Shown: positions 44,265-52,424 of the stretch, piece after piece
How the letters are laid out: each line of letters starts with the position of its first letter
Position numbering within the stretch: the first letter of the stretch is position 1
Assembly: GCF_030815125.1 (NCBI RefSeq)
Contig: NZ_JAUSWH010000019.1
Location: forward strand, 1 to 64,000
DNA from: Allorhizobium paknamense
GTDB taxonomy: Bacteria; Pseudomonadota; Alphaproteobacteria; Rhizobiales; Rhizobiaceae
Reading direction: 5' to 3'
Length of the DNA: 64,000 bases
Position numbers and translations under genes: made by a program
The notes under the pieces: generated by a model
Told to the model about the DNA's origin: nothing
The model's input: only the letters and a program-made list of their open reading frames with translations
Database searches by the model: none

Positions 44265-44391
44265 GTTTGGTGCTTGCAGGAAAATGCTGTTGTTTTTACT
44301 TGATAATTTTTACATTGCCATTTTTCGGTGCAGCAGGGGAACGGGTGTCCGTGATGCAATCTTGGGCGCTGCGCAATAAATCAGCAGGCGT

Positions 44392-45660
44392 TTATGGCTC
44401 TTCGCTGAGCGTTTCGCCCGCATCTGCCTGCACGGGAAAGGCTGCCGCATAAGCTTCAATCTCGGCGGGGTCGAACACATAGCCGTCAATGAAGCGATCG
44501 TTTTCCGCCTCGCCTTCGCGGCGAAGATCCTGCTCGGCCATGCTGTCGGGCAGGTTCAGCGCCTGCCGGTAGAGATCGGGCCGGTAGGCTGCCGCTGCTG
44601 CCTTTTGGCCCGCCGCGCTGAAGCGGGTCTGCCCCCAGCGGATCATCTGGCTGTAGATCCAAAGCGCCTGGCTGGGGCGGGGATAGTTGGCGTTTTCGGC
44701 GTGGAAGCGGAAATAATGGGCAATGACCCGGCGATTGCCTTCGGCATCGAGACTGAACTGGCCTTGCAGCACATGGCGGATAATGTCGCGCGGGGCGCCG
44801 ATGAAGCGCTGATCGGAGAGCAAGGCAGCGAGATCGTCGTGATGGCCGGGATCGTCGCACCAGCGGGCGGCCTTGTCCAGCGCCACGATCAGCCGCAGCA
44901 CCGTCTCCTCATTGTCAGCCGCCCATTCCGGGCGAAGACCGATGACTTTCTCCGGCGCGGATGGCCAGATATCCTGCTTGATGGCGACGATGCGGCCTAC
45001 ACCGCGCTCGGAGGCCACCATGTTCCACGGCGCGCCGACGCAAAAACCGTCAATGGCGCCCGCCGCCAGCGCGTCGGATGTGAGCGGCGGGGGCACGACG
45101 ACCAGTTTCACGTCGCGGTCGGGATTGATGCCGCCAGCGGCCAGCCAATAGCGGAATTCGTAATTATGCGAGGAGAAGGGATAGGTCACACCCAGCGTCA
45201 GCGGGTTTTGCCCGCTATCCCGGCGCTTTTCGATCAGCCGTGCCAGCGCCTCGGCCAGAACCAGCGCATCGGGGGCGCTTGCGGTTTCCGCCAGGTCCGC
45301 CATCTGACGGTAGAGAGCCACTGACAAGGTGATGGCATTGCCGCCCTGGCCGAGCGAAAACGGCGTGATGGTGGGCGACGGGTTGGAGCCCAGCCCCAAC
45401 ATGGCCGCCACCGGCATGGGGGAGAGCATATGGGCAATGTCGAATTGCCGGAAGGCCAGCCTGTCACGAACATTGGCCCAGGAGACATCCTTGACCAGAT
45501 CAATGGCAAGTCCCTCGGCTGTGGCAAAACCGAGTTCCGCAGCGACGAGCAGCACGGAGGCATCGACCAGCGGAATGAAACCCGCGCGCAGATGGCGCGT
45601 TTCAGCCTTCACGCTTTTCGGTGCGGTCAGCGAGGATGGTGGCAGCTTGTCTCCGGTCAT
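44392..45660 (-). CDS. nasS: Cytosolic nitrate/nitrite sensor NasS
   Basis: A 422-residue NrtA-like binding protein without any signal peptide. It shares the core with nrtA in this window (RAGFIPLVDASVLLVAAELG, YPFSSHNYEFRYWLAAGGI, FCVGAPWNMVASERGVG). Lack of export and position beside nasT identify it as NasS, which holds NasT inactive until nitrate or nitrite binds. A weak spot: the spacer to nasT is occupied by repeat C, so the two genes may not be evenly expressed. Confidence 0.9.
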   Translation of the reverse strand: MTGDKLPPSSLTAPKSVKAETRHLRAGFIPLVDASVLLVAAELGFATAEGLAIDLVKDVSWANVRDRLAFRQFDIAHMLSPMPVAAMLGLGSNPSPTITPFSLGQGGNAITLSVALYRQMADLAETASAPDALVLAEALARLIEKRRDSGQNPLTLGVTYPFSSHNYEFRYWLAAGGINPDRDVKLVVVPPPLTSDALAAGAIDGFCVGAPWNMVASERGVGRIVAIKQDIWPSAPEKVIGLRPEWAADNEETVLRLIVALDKAARWCDDPGHHDDLAALLSDQRFIGAPRDIIRHVLQGQFSLDAEGNRRVIAHYFRFHAENANYPRPSQALWIYSQMIRWGQTRFSAAGQKAAAAAYRPDLYRQALNLPDSMAEQDLRREGEAENDRFIDGYVFDPAEIEAYAAAFPVQADAGETLSEEP

Positions 45661-45677
45661 GATCCGCTTTCTCTCAT

Positions 45678-45800
45678 ACCAAGGCTCGAAGATGCTAACG
45701 CATCCTCGCCTTGAAAGAATTTCGAATATCTCAAATGCATCAATGGCTTGAGATATTCGAAAGGGGAGTACGAACGGTCATCTTCAATGACCGTTCGTAT
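45678..45800. repeat. Dispersed structured repeat C, copy 1 (nasS-nasT spacer)
   Basis: A 123-base element with three hairpins: AAGGC/GCCTT enclosing GATGC-TAAC-GCATC, then CGAATATCTCAA/TTGAGATATTCG, then ACGAACGGTCA/TGACCGTTCGT. A second copy of the same length is at 61848-61970. The third stem differs between copies by paired changes that keep it perfect. Confidence 0.85.
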
Positions 45801-45808
45801 CAGCCCCG

Positions 45809-46396
45809 TTACATCAACAGGCCGGCGGCGGTAACGACGCTCTGGGCAATCTCCGCCAGCTTCTTTTTCTCGTTCATGGCCGTCTGCCGCATCAGGGCGA
45901 AAGCCTCCTCCTCGGACAGGCCGCGCAGCTTCATCAAGATGCCCTTGGCGCGTTCGATGACCTTGCGGTCTTCCAGCGCATTGCGCGCTTCCGCCAGTTC
46001 CCGTTGCAGCTTTTCAAAGGCGCGAAAGCGGATGACCGCCATGTCAAGGATCGGCTTGACGCGCTCCTTCTTGAGCCCGTCGACGATATAGGCTGAAACC
46101 CCCGCCTCCACCGCCGCCGCGATGGATTGCGTATCGGCCCGGTCCACGAACATGGCAATGGGACGGCTGATGCTGCGCGAAAGCTGGAAGAGATGCTCCA
46201 GCATATCCCGATTGGGATTTTCCAGATCAATGATAATCACATCGGGCGACAGCGTCTCAATGGTGCGGGCAATACCCTGAACGGAATGGACGATGGTGAC
46301 ATGGCTATGCCCTGCCTCCCGCAGGCCCTCCTCGATAATCGAGGCGCGGATGGCGTTTTCATCGATCACAAGAATGGTCAGTTCGGCATGGGTCAC
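45809..46396 (-). CDS. nasT: ANTAR-domain antiterminator NasT
   Basis: A 195-residue response-regulator-like protein. Residues 1-125 form a receiver-like domain (LTILVIDENAIRASIIEEGL, DVIIIDLENPNRD); residues 130-190 are the ANTAR RNA-binding helices (KVIERAKGILMKLRGLSEEEAFALMR). Start is GTG at 46396 with a poor ribosome site. NasT binds paired hexaloop hairpins in nitrate-assimilation leaders and disrupts the terminator. The target proposed is the leader at 44112-44240. Confidence 0.92.
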   Translation of the reverse strand: MTHAELTILVIDENAIRASIIEEGLREAGHSHVTIVHSVQGIARTIETLSPDVIIIDLENPNRDMLEHLFQLSRSISRPIAMFVDRADTQSIAAAVEAGVSAYIVDGLKKERVKPILDMAVIRFRAFEKLQRELAEARNALEDRKVIERAKGILMKLRGLSEEEAFALMRQTAMNEKKKLAEIAQSVVTAAGLLM

Positions 46397-46685
46397 GGTG
46401 ATGGCTTAAACCAGCATGACAGAGTTGACAATCTGTCTTGCAACCGTGATGCCGGGGGAAAGGGGCAACTCACGGACGATATGCTGAAAATTGTGGAATA
46501 TCAGTTTCTTGACTTCACAGAAAATCGTCGCCGTTTGACGCCTGCTTGCGGGGCAATGGCAGGTTATACACAGGAAGGCAGCGACCTTCGATCCGGCTGC
46601 TCGCATGCAGTTTACCAGTTCTTTTCAATAATTTGCCCTTTCCCCCTGTTTTTCCGGGGAATGATCCTTTAGCTTCGGTCAACTA

Positions 46686-46789
46686 CTGCATAATTCCTTA
46701 AATCGGAACCGATTTAAGGTGAAAATTATGCAGCAGATTAAAAGTGTTACAGCGTCCTTGTGCGTTTGATAAAACGCACGGCGCTGTAA
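46686..46789. repeat. Structured repeat D upstream of the pentapeptide gene
   Basis: Two large hairpins: CTGCA(46686)...TGCAG(46733) around a perfect 11-bp CCTTAAATCGG/CCGATTTAAGG stem, and TTACAGCG (46747-46754)/CGCTGTAA (46782-46789) with an inner TGCGTTT/AAACGCA stem. It resembles a widespread rhizobial intergenic repeat as I recall it. The rest of the 46397-46822 gap shows no gene. Confidence 0.6.
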
Positions 46790-46822
46790 AAGGGAAATCA
46801 ACATCGGTTGGGGAGCGATCTG

Positions 46823-47524
46823 ATGGCGGTGAGGGGACAGGCTCTGTGGCTTGTCGTGATACTGGTTTTCGCATTGTCGGCTCTGCGGGGCGTGGGCGTT
46901 GCCGCCGATTGCCGCTATGGTCCGGCGGCCAAGGTGGATTGGTCCGATTGTCGCAAACGGCAACTGATGCTGGGCGGCAGTGATTTCGATGATGCCAATC
47001 TCTACAATGCCGATTTCAGCATGACGGATCTTTCCAATTCCAGCCTGCGTGGCGCGAATTTTGAAAAAGCGACATTGATCCGGGCTTCGCTGGCCAATTC
47101 CCGGGCGGAGGGCGCCAAGTTCGATCGCATCGAGGCCTATCGGGCAGAAATGGGATCGCTGACGGCAGACAAGGCGAGTTTCATTGCCGCCGAGATGCAG
47201 CGCGTCAATCTGAGCGGAGCCAGCCTGTTGGAAACCGATTTCACCAAGGCGGAACTTGGCCGCGTGAACATGGAAAAGGCCATAATCTCCGGTGCCCGTT
47301 TCAAGCTTGCCAATCTCTCCCGCGCTATCTTGCAGAATGCGGTGATCAAGGAGCCCGTGGATTTCGAGGATGCCTTCATGTTCCGCACGCGGATCGAAGG
47401 GCTCGATCTGTCACAAGCTACCGGTCTCATTCAGGACCAGATCGATCTCGCCTGCGGCGATCAATCGACCAAGCTGCCGCCGGGGTTGAAGGTGCCCGCC
47501 AGCTGGCCCTGTCCGGCCGATTGA
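46823..47524 (+). CDS. Exported pentapeptide-repeat protein
   Basis: A 233-residue protein. A signal peptide spans residues 1-28 (hydrophobic LVVILVFALSAL, cleavage before DCRYG). Residues 45-190 consist of A(D/N)LxX pentapeptides (FDDANLYNADFSMTDLSNSS, LSGASLLETDF), predicted to form a right-handed quadrilateral beta-helix. Four Cys residues in the mature part could form disulfides. ATG at 46823 has GGGGAGC 7 bases upstream, preferred over a TTG at 46808. Function unknown; probably periplasmic. Its stop is 12 bases before that of the convergent AraC gene. Confidence 0.82.
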   Translation: MAVRGQALWLVVILVFALSALRGVGVAADCRYGPAAKVDWSDCRKRQLMLGGSDFDDANLYNADFSMTDLSNSSLRGANFEKATLIRASLANSRAEGAKFDRIEAYRAEMGSLTADKASFIAAEMQRVNLSGASLLETDFTKAELGRVNMEKAIISGARFKLANLSRAILQNAVIKEPVDFEDAFMFRTRIEGLDLSQATGLIQDQIDLACGDQSTKLPPGLKVPASWPCPAD

Positions 47525-47536
47525 AGCCTCCACTAC

Positions 47537-48550
47537 TCATTGGCTTTGACGCCAGCGCCGGCGTGCCCGCCATAGCGATGTCGCATCGGAATAGCCGGCG
47601 GATTGCGCCGCGCGTTTGTGACTGCTGCCAGCCTGGGAGAGATGCAGTTCGGCAATGGCTTGCCGGTGCTCCTGAAGCAATGTCCGCAGATTGGTGCCCT
47701 CCTCGTCCAGCTTCCTCTGGAGGGTCCGCGGCGAAAGCTTCATGTCCGCGGCAATGGAGGAGAGGGTAATGCTTTTATGGCCAAGCGAAATGGCGATCAG
47801 CGCCTGTACCTTGGCCGTAACGCTTTCGGCCTGTCCGCTGTCGCGCAAAAGATCGGCGACATGCCGCTCCAGAACGCCGATCAGCGCCATATCCTCGAGT
47901 CTATGCAGTTTTTCTGCCTCCTGCTTGTCCATGATCAGCCGGTTGCCCGGTTGATCGAACAGGACCGGTGCGCGGAAAAACCGCTCGAGCGGTGCAGGGT
48001 CTCTGGGCGCTGCGTGCTCGAAATGCACTTCCAGCGGTTTCCAGCTGCGTGAAAAGCAGGACCGTACCAATTGGCAGGAAGCTGCCAGGGTGAACTCGCT
48101 TTCCTGCCGGCGCGGCCACATGTCCGGATCGACCAGATCATAGGCCCAGACCAGATGCGCACCTTCTTCCATCAGGCCCGACGCGGTGGCGCTCTGAATG
48201 CCGTTCACATATTTGGAGAGCCGCTGAAAGGCATGGTGGATGCTGGCGGAGAGGGAAAAAAGCATGCCGATCGGGCCGATATCGGCGGCCTTGAAGGTGG
48301 CGCCAAGCCGCATTCCAAAACTTTGATCCCTGGCCAGCAGAGCCGCATCCTCGAAGAAGGCGACATAGCGCGCCATCGGAACCACGGCGTAAGGATCCTG
48401 CAACTGGCTGCGCAGAAGGCCGTGCGAGGCCAGCAGGAGGTCGGTCTTGCCGGTGATCTTATCCAGAAAATGCACGATGGGCAGCAGAACAGAAGCGCGA
48501 ATTGAGGCAATTGCCGGCATTTTGCTGCTCAAAGGAGATGCAACTGCCAT
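47537..48550 (-). CDS. AraC-family regulator (OruR/ArgR-like N-domain), short C-terminus
   Basis: A 337-residue protein: an N-terminal Arabinose-binding-like domain (residues 20-200) and a C-terminal AraC HTH pair (ITLSSIAADMKLSPRTLQRKL is the first helix-turn-helix). The second HTH reads GYSDATSLWRARRRWRQSQ and stops there, lacking the usual FRRWTGxSPxxYR tail by about 10-15 residues and having Arg where Phe is common. No frameshift restores it. It is divergent from the amine permease operon and likely activates it. Confidence 0.82.
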   Translation of the reverse strand: MAVASPLSSKMPAIASIRASVLLPIVHFLDKITGKTDLLLASHGLLRSQLQDPYAVVPMARYVAFFEDAALLARDQSFGMRLGATFKAADIGPIGMLFSLSASIHHAFQRLSKYVNGIQSATASGLMEEGAHLVWAYDLVDPDMWPRRQESEFTLAASCQLVRSCFSRSWKPLEVHFEHAAPRDPAPLERFFRAPVLFDQPGNRLIMDKQEAEKLHRLEDMALIGVLERHVADLLRDSGQAESVTAKVQALIAISLGHKSITLSSIAADMKLSPRTLQRKLDEEGTNLRTLLQEHRQAIAELHLSQAGSSHKRAAQSAGYSDATSLWRARRRWRQSQ

Positions 48551-48668
48551 TTAGCCGCTCCGCCAGGTTCAAGGTGGCATGGAAGATCGAAACATTGGCG
48601 TAAAATGCAATTTCGATGCCAGAAGCCATGGCTACTCTTTGACGAAAATCAACCAAAGAGGGGTTCCC

Positions 48669-50108
48669 ATGGCATTAGAAACCGATCTGCCCATTTCCGA
48701 TGGGAAACTGGCAAAAAATTCCGTCGGCCTTGCCCATATCGTCTTTTTCGTTGTGGCGGCGGCAGCGCCGCTGACGGCTGTCGTCGGCGCATCGCCCGCG
48801 GCTTTCGCTTTCGGGAACGGCGCCGGCGTTCCGGGTGCCTTTGTGCTGGCCGGTCTGCTCTACCTGCTCTTTGCCGTCGGCTTTACCGCCATGGGGCGGC
48901 ATGTCGGCGGCGCGGGGGCCTTTTACACCTATATCGCCCAGGGACTGGGCAAGCCCGCCGCCATCGGCGGGGCGATGATGGCGCTGGTAACCTACAGCGC
49001 CGTGCAGCTTGCCGTTTATGGCCTGTTCGGCGTGTTCATGGCAGGCGCCATGCAGCCGCTGGGGGTAAACCTGCCGTGGTTCCTCTGGTCTTTTGCGGTG
49101 TTGCTTCTGGTATTTTTGTGTGGGCGGCGCAACATCGCCTTTTCCGGAGCCATTCTGGGCCTGTGCATGACCGGCGAGATCGCCATTCTGCTGCTGCTGG
49201 ATGTCGCAATCCTGGCGCACGGACCCACGGGTGGTCTGAACGTCACCTCCTTTGCCCCCGCAACGGTCTTTCAACCGGGGCTGGGCGTGGCGCTGGTATT
49301 CGTGGTCGGTTCCTTCATCGGCTTCGAGGCGACCGCGATTTTTGGCGAAGAGGCGGAAAACCCGGAAAAGACCATTCCGCTTGCCACCTATGTGGCGGTG
49401 CTGCTGATCACCGTTTTCTACGCCTTCTCCACCTGGGCCATTACCCAGTATTACGGCGTTGATCAGGTGCAGACCGTTGCCGCCGCAGGGCTTGAAACCT
49501 TCTATTTCAACGCCGCCGCCGCGCTGCTTGGGGAATGGTCGGTGCAGGTGATGAATCTCCTGCTGATCACCAGCCTGTTTGCCTGCGTCCTGTCCTTCCA
49601 CAATACCATCAACCGCTATTTCTTTGCGCTTGGCCGGGAAGGCGTGATCCTGCGGGCGCTGGGCGCGGTGCACGTCACTCATGGCTCGCCGCATGTGGCA
49701 GGGGCGGTACAGAGCGGTATTGCCGCCTTCGCGCTGATGGCTTTCGTGATTGCGGGCGTCGATCCCTACGCGGTGCTGTTTTCCTGGATGTCGGCGCTTG
49801 CGGTCATTGGCATTCTCGCCGTGCAGGTTCTGGTCTCTCTCGCCGTCATTCTTTTCCTGCGCAAAATGCCCGAAACCTATGGCCTCTGGACCAGCACAAT
49901 CGCGCCCGCGCTGTCGCTTCTGGGGCTTTTAGGCGCACTGGTGCTGGTCATCGCCAATCTCTCGCTGCTGGCCGGCTCCGAAAGCCTGATCGTCAAGGCC
50001 TTCCCCTATCTCATGCTGCTGGTTGGCCTCCTGGGAGCGGCGTTTGCTCTTCAACTCAGCAAGTCCCGTCCTGAACTCTATGCATCTCTTGGAAAGGCTT
50101 TCGAATGA
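48669..50108 (+). CDS. APC-family amino acid/amine permease
   Basis: A 479-residue transporter with about 12 helices. LAHIVFFVVAAAAPLTAVVG opens helix 1 with the unwound Gly region, and FIGFEATAIFGEEAENPEKTIP is the APC helix 6 signature and loop. ATG at 48669 follows AGAGGGG. It shares an operon with a small ORF and a copper amine oxidase, so probable substrates are primary amines such as tyramine, phenethylamine or histamine. Confidence 0.86.
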   Translation: MALETDLPISDGKLAKNSVGLAHIVFFVVAAAAPLTAVVGASPAAFAFGNGAGVPGAFVLAGLLYLLFAVGFTAMGRHVGGAGAFYTYIAQGLGKPAAIGGAMMALVTYSAVQLAVYGLFGVFMAGAMQPLGVNLPWFLWSFAVLLLVFLCGRRNIAFSGAILGLCMTGEIAILLLLDVAILAHGPTGGLNVTSFAPATVFQPGLGVALVFVVGSFIGFEATAIFGEEAENPEKTIPLATYVAVLLITVFYAFSTWAITQYYGVDQVQTVAAAGLETFYFNAAAALLGEWSVQVMNLLLITSLFACVLSFHNTINRYFFALGREGVILRALGAVHVTHGSPHVAGAVQSGIAAFALMAFVIAGVDPYAVLFSWMSALAVIGILAVQVLVSLAVILFLRKMPETYGLWTSTIAPALSLLGLLGALVLVIANLSLLAGSESLIVKAFPYLMLLVGLLGAAFALQLSKSRPELYASLGKAFE

Positions 50109-50278
50109 CCTTCATCCCGTCTTCTCTTCAAGGCTCCGACCGGCTGCTGGCATGGATGCTGCCCAGCCTGCTGGCCGCCACGCTCTTCATGGCTGCCGCC
50201 CAATCGCATCTCCTGTGCAATGTCTTCTGCATCCATTCCGGCATGGCCATGGCAGACGACATCTGCACCTCCCGCTAG
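50105..50278 (+). CDS. Small Cys/His-containing membrane-associated protein, 57 residues
   Basis: ATG at 50105 overlaps the permease stop (ATGA) and opens 57 codons ending TAG at 50276-50278. Residues 14-32 (LLAWMLPSLLAATLFMAAA) form one hydrophobic helix, followed by SHLLCNVFCIHSGMAMADD and a final Cys. The Cys/His/Met content suggests metal binding, and the next gene is a copper enzyme. The TAG is the first three bases of repeat B. I know no family; coupling to the permease is the main support. Confidence 0.5.
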   Translation: MTFIPSSLQGSDRLLAWMLPSLLAATLFMAAAQSHLLCNVFCIHSGMAMADDICTSR

Positions 50279-50380
50279 AGCATTGTCCTGAGAAAACGGG
50301 AAAACGGTCTTCTCTTCAGAAATGCCTAAAAACAAAGAGTTGGAGCGTTTCAGTGCTTCCGCGAAACACTGAAACGCTCG
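50276..50380. repeat. Dispersed palindromic repeat B, full copy (reverse orientation)
   Basis: TAGAGCATTG ... AAACAAAGAGTTGGAGCG ... GAAACGCTC is the reverse complement of the nasA copy with substitutions, chiefly in the first 50 bases. The palindrome GAGCGTTTCAGTG ... CACTGAAACGCTC is at 50343-50379. It starts with the stop codon of the small ORF and ends 28 bases before the amine oxidase start. Confidence 0.85.
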
Positions 50381-50408
50381 GAATACGCTATCAAAGAAAG
50401 GTCGAACC

Positions 50409-52406
50409 ATGGATGCCCTGGTCACCACGATTTATCCGCTCGATCCATTGAGCCTCACTGAAATCTCCCGTGCCGTCGCCATTTTGAAGGCGGAAAAGGA
50501 TCTGGCCGAGACGGTGCGTTTCCCCATCATCCGGCTGGAGGAGCCCGGCAAGGAAGCGCTTGCCGCCTATCGCGCCGGTCATGGGCTGCCGAGGCTCGCC
50601 TTCCTGTTGTCGCTGGATCTCGTCACCGGCGAGGCCTATGAGTCCCTGGTGGATCTCTCTGACGGTATGGTCACGGCGCATGAGCGCCTGCCCCTGGACG
50701 AAATGCCCTATGGCCAGCCGCCGATCATGCTCTGCGAGTTTGAAGCGGTCGAGGCCATCGTCAAAAACGATCCGCGCTGGATCGCCGCCGTCAAGAAGCG
50801 CGGTATTACGGACGAGGACATTCCGCTCATCCAGATCGATCCCTTCTCCTCCGGTTATTTCGGGCGGGATTTCGAGCGCGGCAAGCGTATCGTCCGTGCC
50901 GTGTCCTATTGGCGCGGCGATGAGCGCGACAATGGTTACGCCCATCCCATCGAAGGCGTTGTGGCCGTGGTGGATCTGACGCTGAACCAGGTGACGGATC
51001 TGGTGGATGATGAAAAGATCATTCCCGTGCCGAAGAAGAAGCGCAATTATGGCCGCGAAACCTTTCCCGTGACCCGGCCTGATCTGAAGCCGCTGAATAT
51101 CGTTCAGCCGGAAGGGCCGAGCTTCACTGTCGATGGCTGGAAAGTGGAGTGGCAGGGCTGGAGCTTCCGGGTCGGTTTCACCTCGCGCGAAGGGTTGGTG
51201 CTGCACGAGCTTTCCGTGAAGGAGGGGGAAAAGATCCGTCCGGTCATCTTCCGGGCTTCGGTCACGGAAATGGTGGTGCCCTATGCCGACCCAACGGCAA
51301 ACCACTACTGGAAAAGCGCCTTCGATGCCGGCGAATATGGTCTTGGCCGTCTGGCCAATTGTCTGGAACTCGGCTGCGATTGCCTCGGCCACATCCATTA
51401 CTTCGATGTGCCTGCCGCCGATGATTTCGGTCAGCCGTTCGTGATGAAAAACGCCATCTGCATGCATGAGGAGGATTATGGCATCCTCTGGAAGCATTAC
51501 GAATTCCGCAATGGCATTTTCGAGGTGCGCCGCTCGCGGCGTCTGGTGATTTCCTTCTTCGCCACCGTTGGCAATTACGACTACGGCTTCTACTGGTATC
51601 TCTATCAGGATGGTACGATCCAGCTGGAAGCGAAGCTCACCGGCATCATCCAGACGGCGGCAGTGGCGAGCGGAGAAACCTATCGCTGGGGCGGCATGGT
51701 GGATGACAATCTCGGCGGTCCGACGCATCAGCACTTCTTCAATGCCCGCCTGCACATGGATATCGACGGCGGCGGCAATACCGTGACCGAGCATGAATTC
51801 GTGCCTCGCCCCTGGGGGGAAGACAATCCTTACGGCAACGTTTTCGATACCACGGCCAAGGTGCTGAAACGCGAACTGGACAGCCCGAACATCGCCAATG
51901 GCGAGACCGGGCGCTATTGGAAGGTACAGAACCCCAATCTGAAAAATTCGGTCGGCAAGGCGCCGGGCTATAAGATGGTGGTCATGCCTTCACCGGTCAT
52001 GCTGGCGCAGGAGGGCTCGACTGTTGCGCAACGGGGTGGTTTTGCGAAAAAGCACATTTGGGTCACGGCCTACGATCCCAAGGAAAAATACGGCAGCGGC
52101 GATTATCCGAATGTACATGCCGGTGGCGACGGTCTGCCGAAATATGTGCAGCAGAACCGCAACATCGAAAACGCCGACCTCGTGCTCTGGCATTCCTTCG
52201 GCCACACCCATGTCTGCAAGCCGGAGGATTTTCCGATCATGCCGGTAGAATATGCGGGCTTTACCCTCAAGCCCAACGGCTTCTTTGCCTCCAATATTTC
52301 CATGGATCTGCCACCGGAAAAGAACGGCCACAGCGTCGACAACCGCGAAAACTGCTGCGGCGCCGAGCTTGCCGAAACGAAAACGTCAGGCTGCTGCCAC
52401 TCATGA
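50409..52406 (+). CDS. Copper-containing primary amine oxidase
   Basis: A 665-residue quinoprotein. Tyr390 in TVGNYDYG is the predicted topaquinone precursor; Asp307 in DAGEYGLG is the catalytic base; His440 and His442 (THQHFF) plus a late His in FGHTHVCKPEDFP are copper ligands. It lacks a signal peptide, unlike E. coli TynA, so it is cytosolic like the Arthrobacter enzymes. It converts primary amines to aldehydes with release of ammonium and hydrogen peroxide. The Cys-rich C-terminus (ENCCGAEL, SGCCHS) is unusual. Confidence 0.93.
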   Translation: MDALVTTIYPLDPLSLTEISRAVAILKAEKDLAETVRFPIIRLEEPGKEALAAYRAGHGLPRLAFLLSLDLVTGEAYESLVDLSDGMVTAHERLPLDEMPYGQPPIMLCEFEAVEAIVKNDPRWIAAVKKRGITDEDIPLIQIDPFSSGYFGRDFERGKRIVRAVSYWRGDERDNGYAHPIEGVVAVVDLTLNQVTDLVDDEKIIPVPKKKRNYGRETFPVTRPDLKPLNIVQPEGPSFTVDGWKVEWQGWSFRVGFTSREGLVLHELSVKEGEKIRPVIFRASVTEMVVPYADPTANHYWKSAFDAGEYGLGRLANCLELGCDCLGHIHYFDVPAADDFGQPFVMKNAICMHEEDYGILWKHYEFRNGIFEVRRSRRLVISFFATVGNYDYGFYWYLYQDGTIQLEAKLTGIIQTAAVASGETYRWGGMVDDNLGGPTHQHFFNARLHMDIDGGGNTVTEHEFVPRPWGEDNPYGNVFDTTAKVLKRELDSPNIANGETGRYWKVQNPNLKNSVGKAPGYKMVVMPSPVMLAQEGSTVAQRGGFAKKHIWVTAYDPKEKYGSGDYPNVHAGGDGLPKYVQQNRNIENADLVLWHSFGHTHVCKPEDFPIMPVEYAGFTLKPNGFFASNISMDLPPEKNGHSVDNRENCCGAELAETKTSGCCHS

Positions 52407-52424
52407 GACCTGCTTCGGGCGACG

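Noticed and set aside
45809..46396. NasT as an ordinary two-component response regulator
   Set aside because: It lacks a DNA-binding domain; the C-terminal helices are of the RNA-binding ANTAR type and nasS is adjacent.
46555..46580. TTATACACA-like sequence near 46564 as a DnaA box or replication origin
   Set aside because: It is a single match without clustering, AT-rich unwinding region or replication genes nearby.
50105..52406. The amine locus as an ethanolamine-utilisation operon
   Set aside because: No ethanolamine ammonia-lyase or microcompartment genes are present; the copper amine oxidase points to primary aromatic or aliphatic amines.
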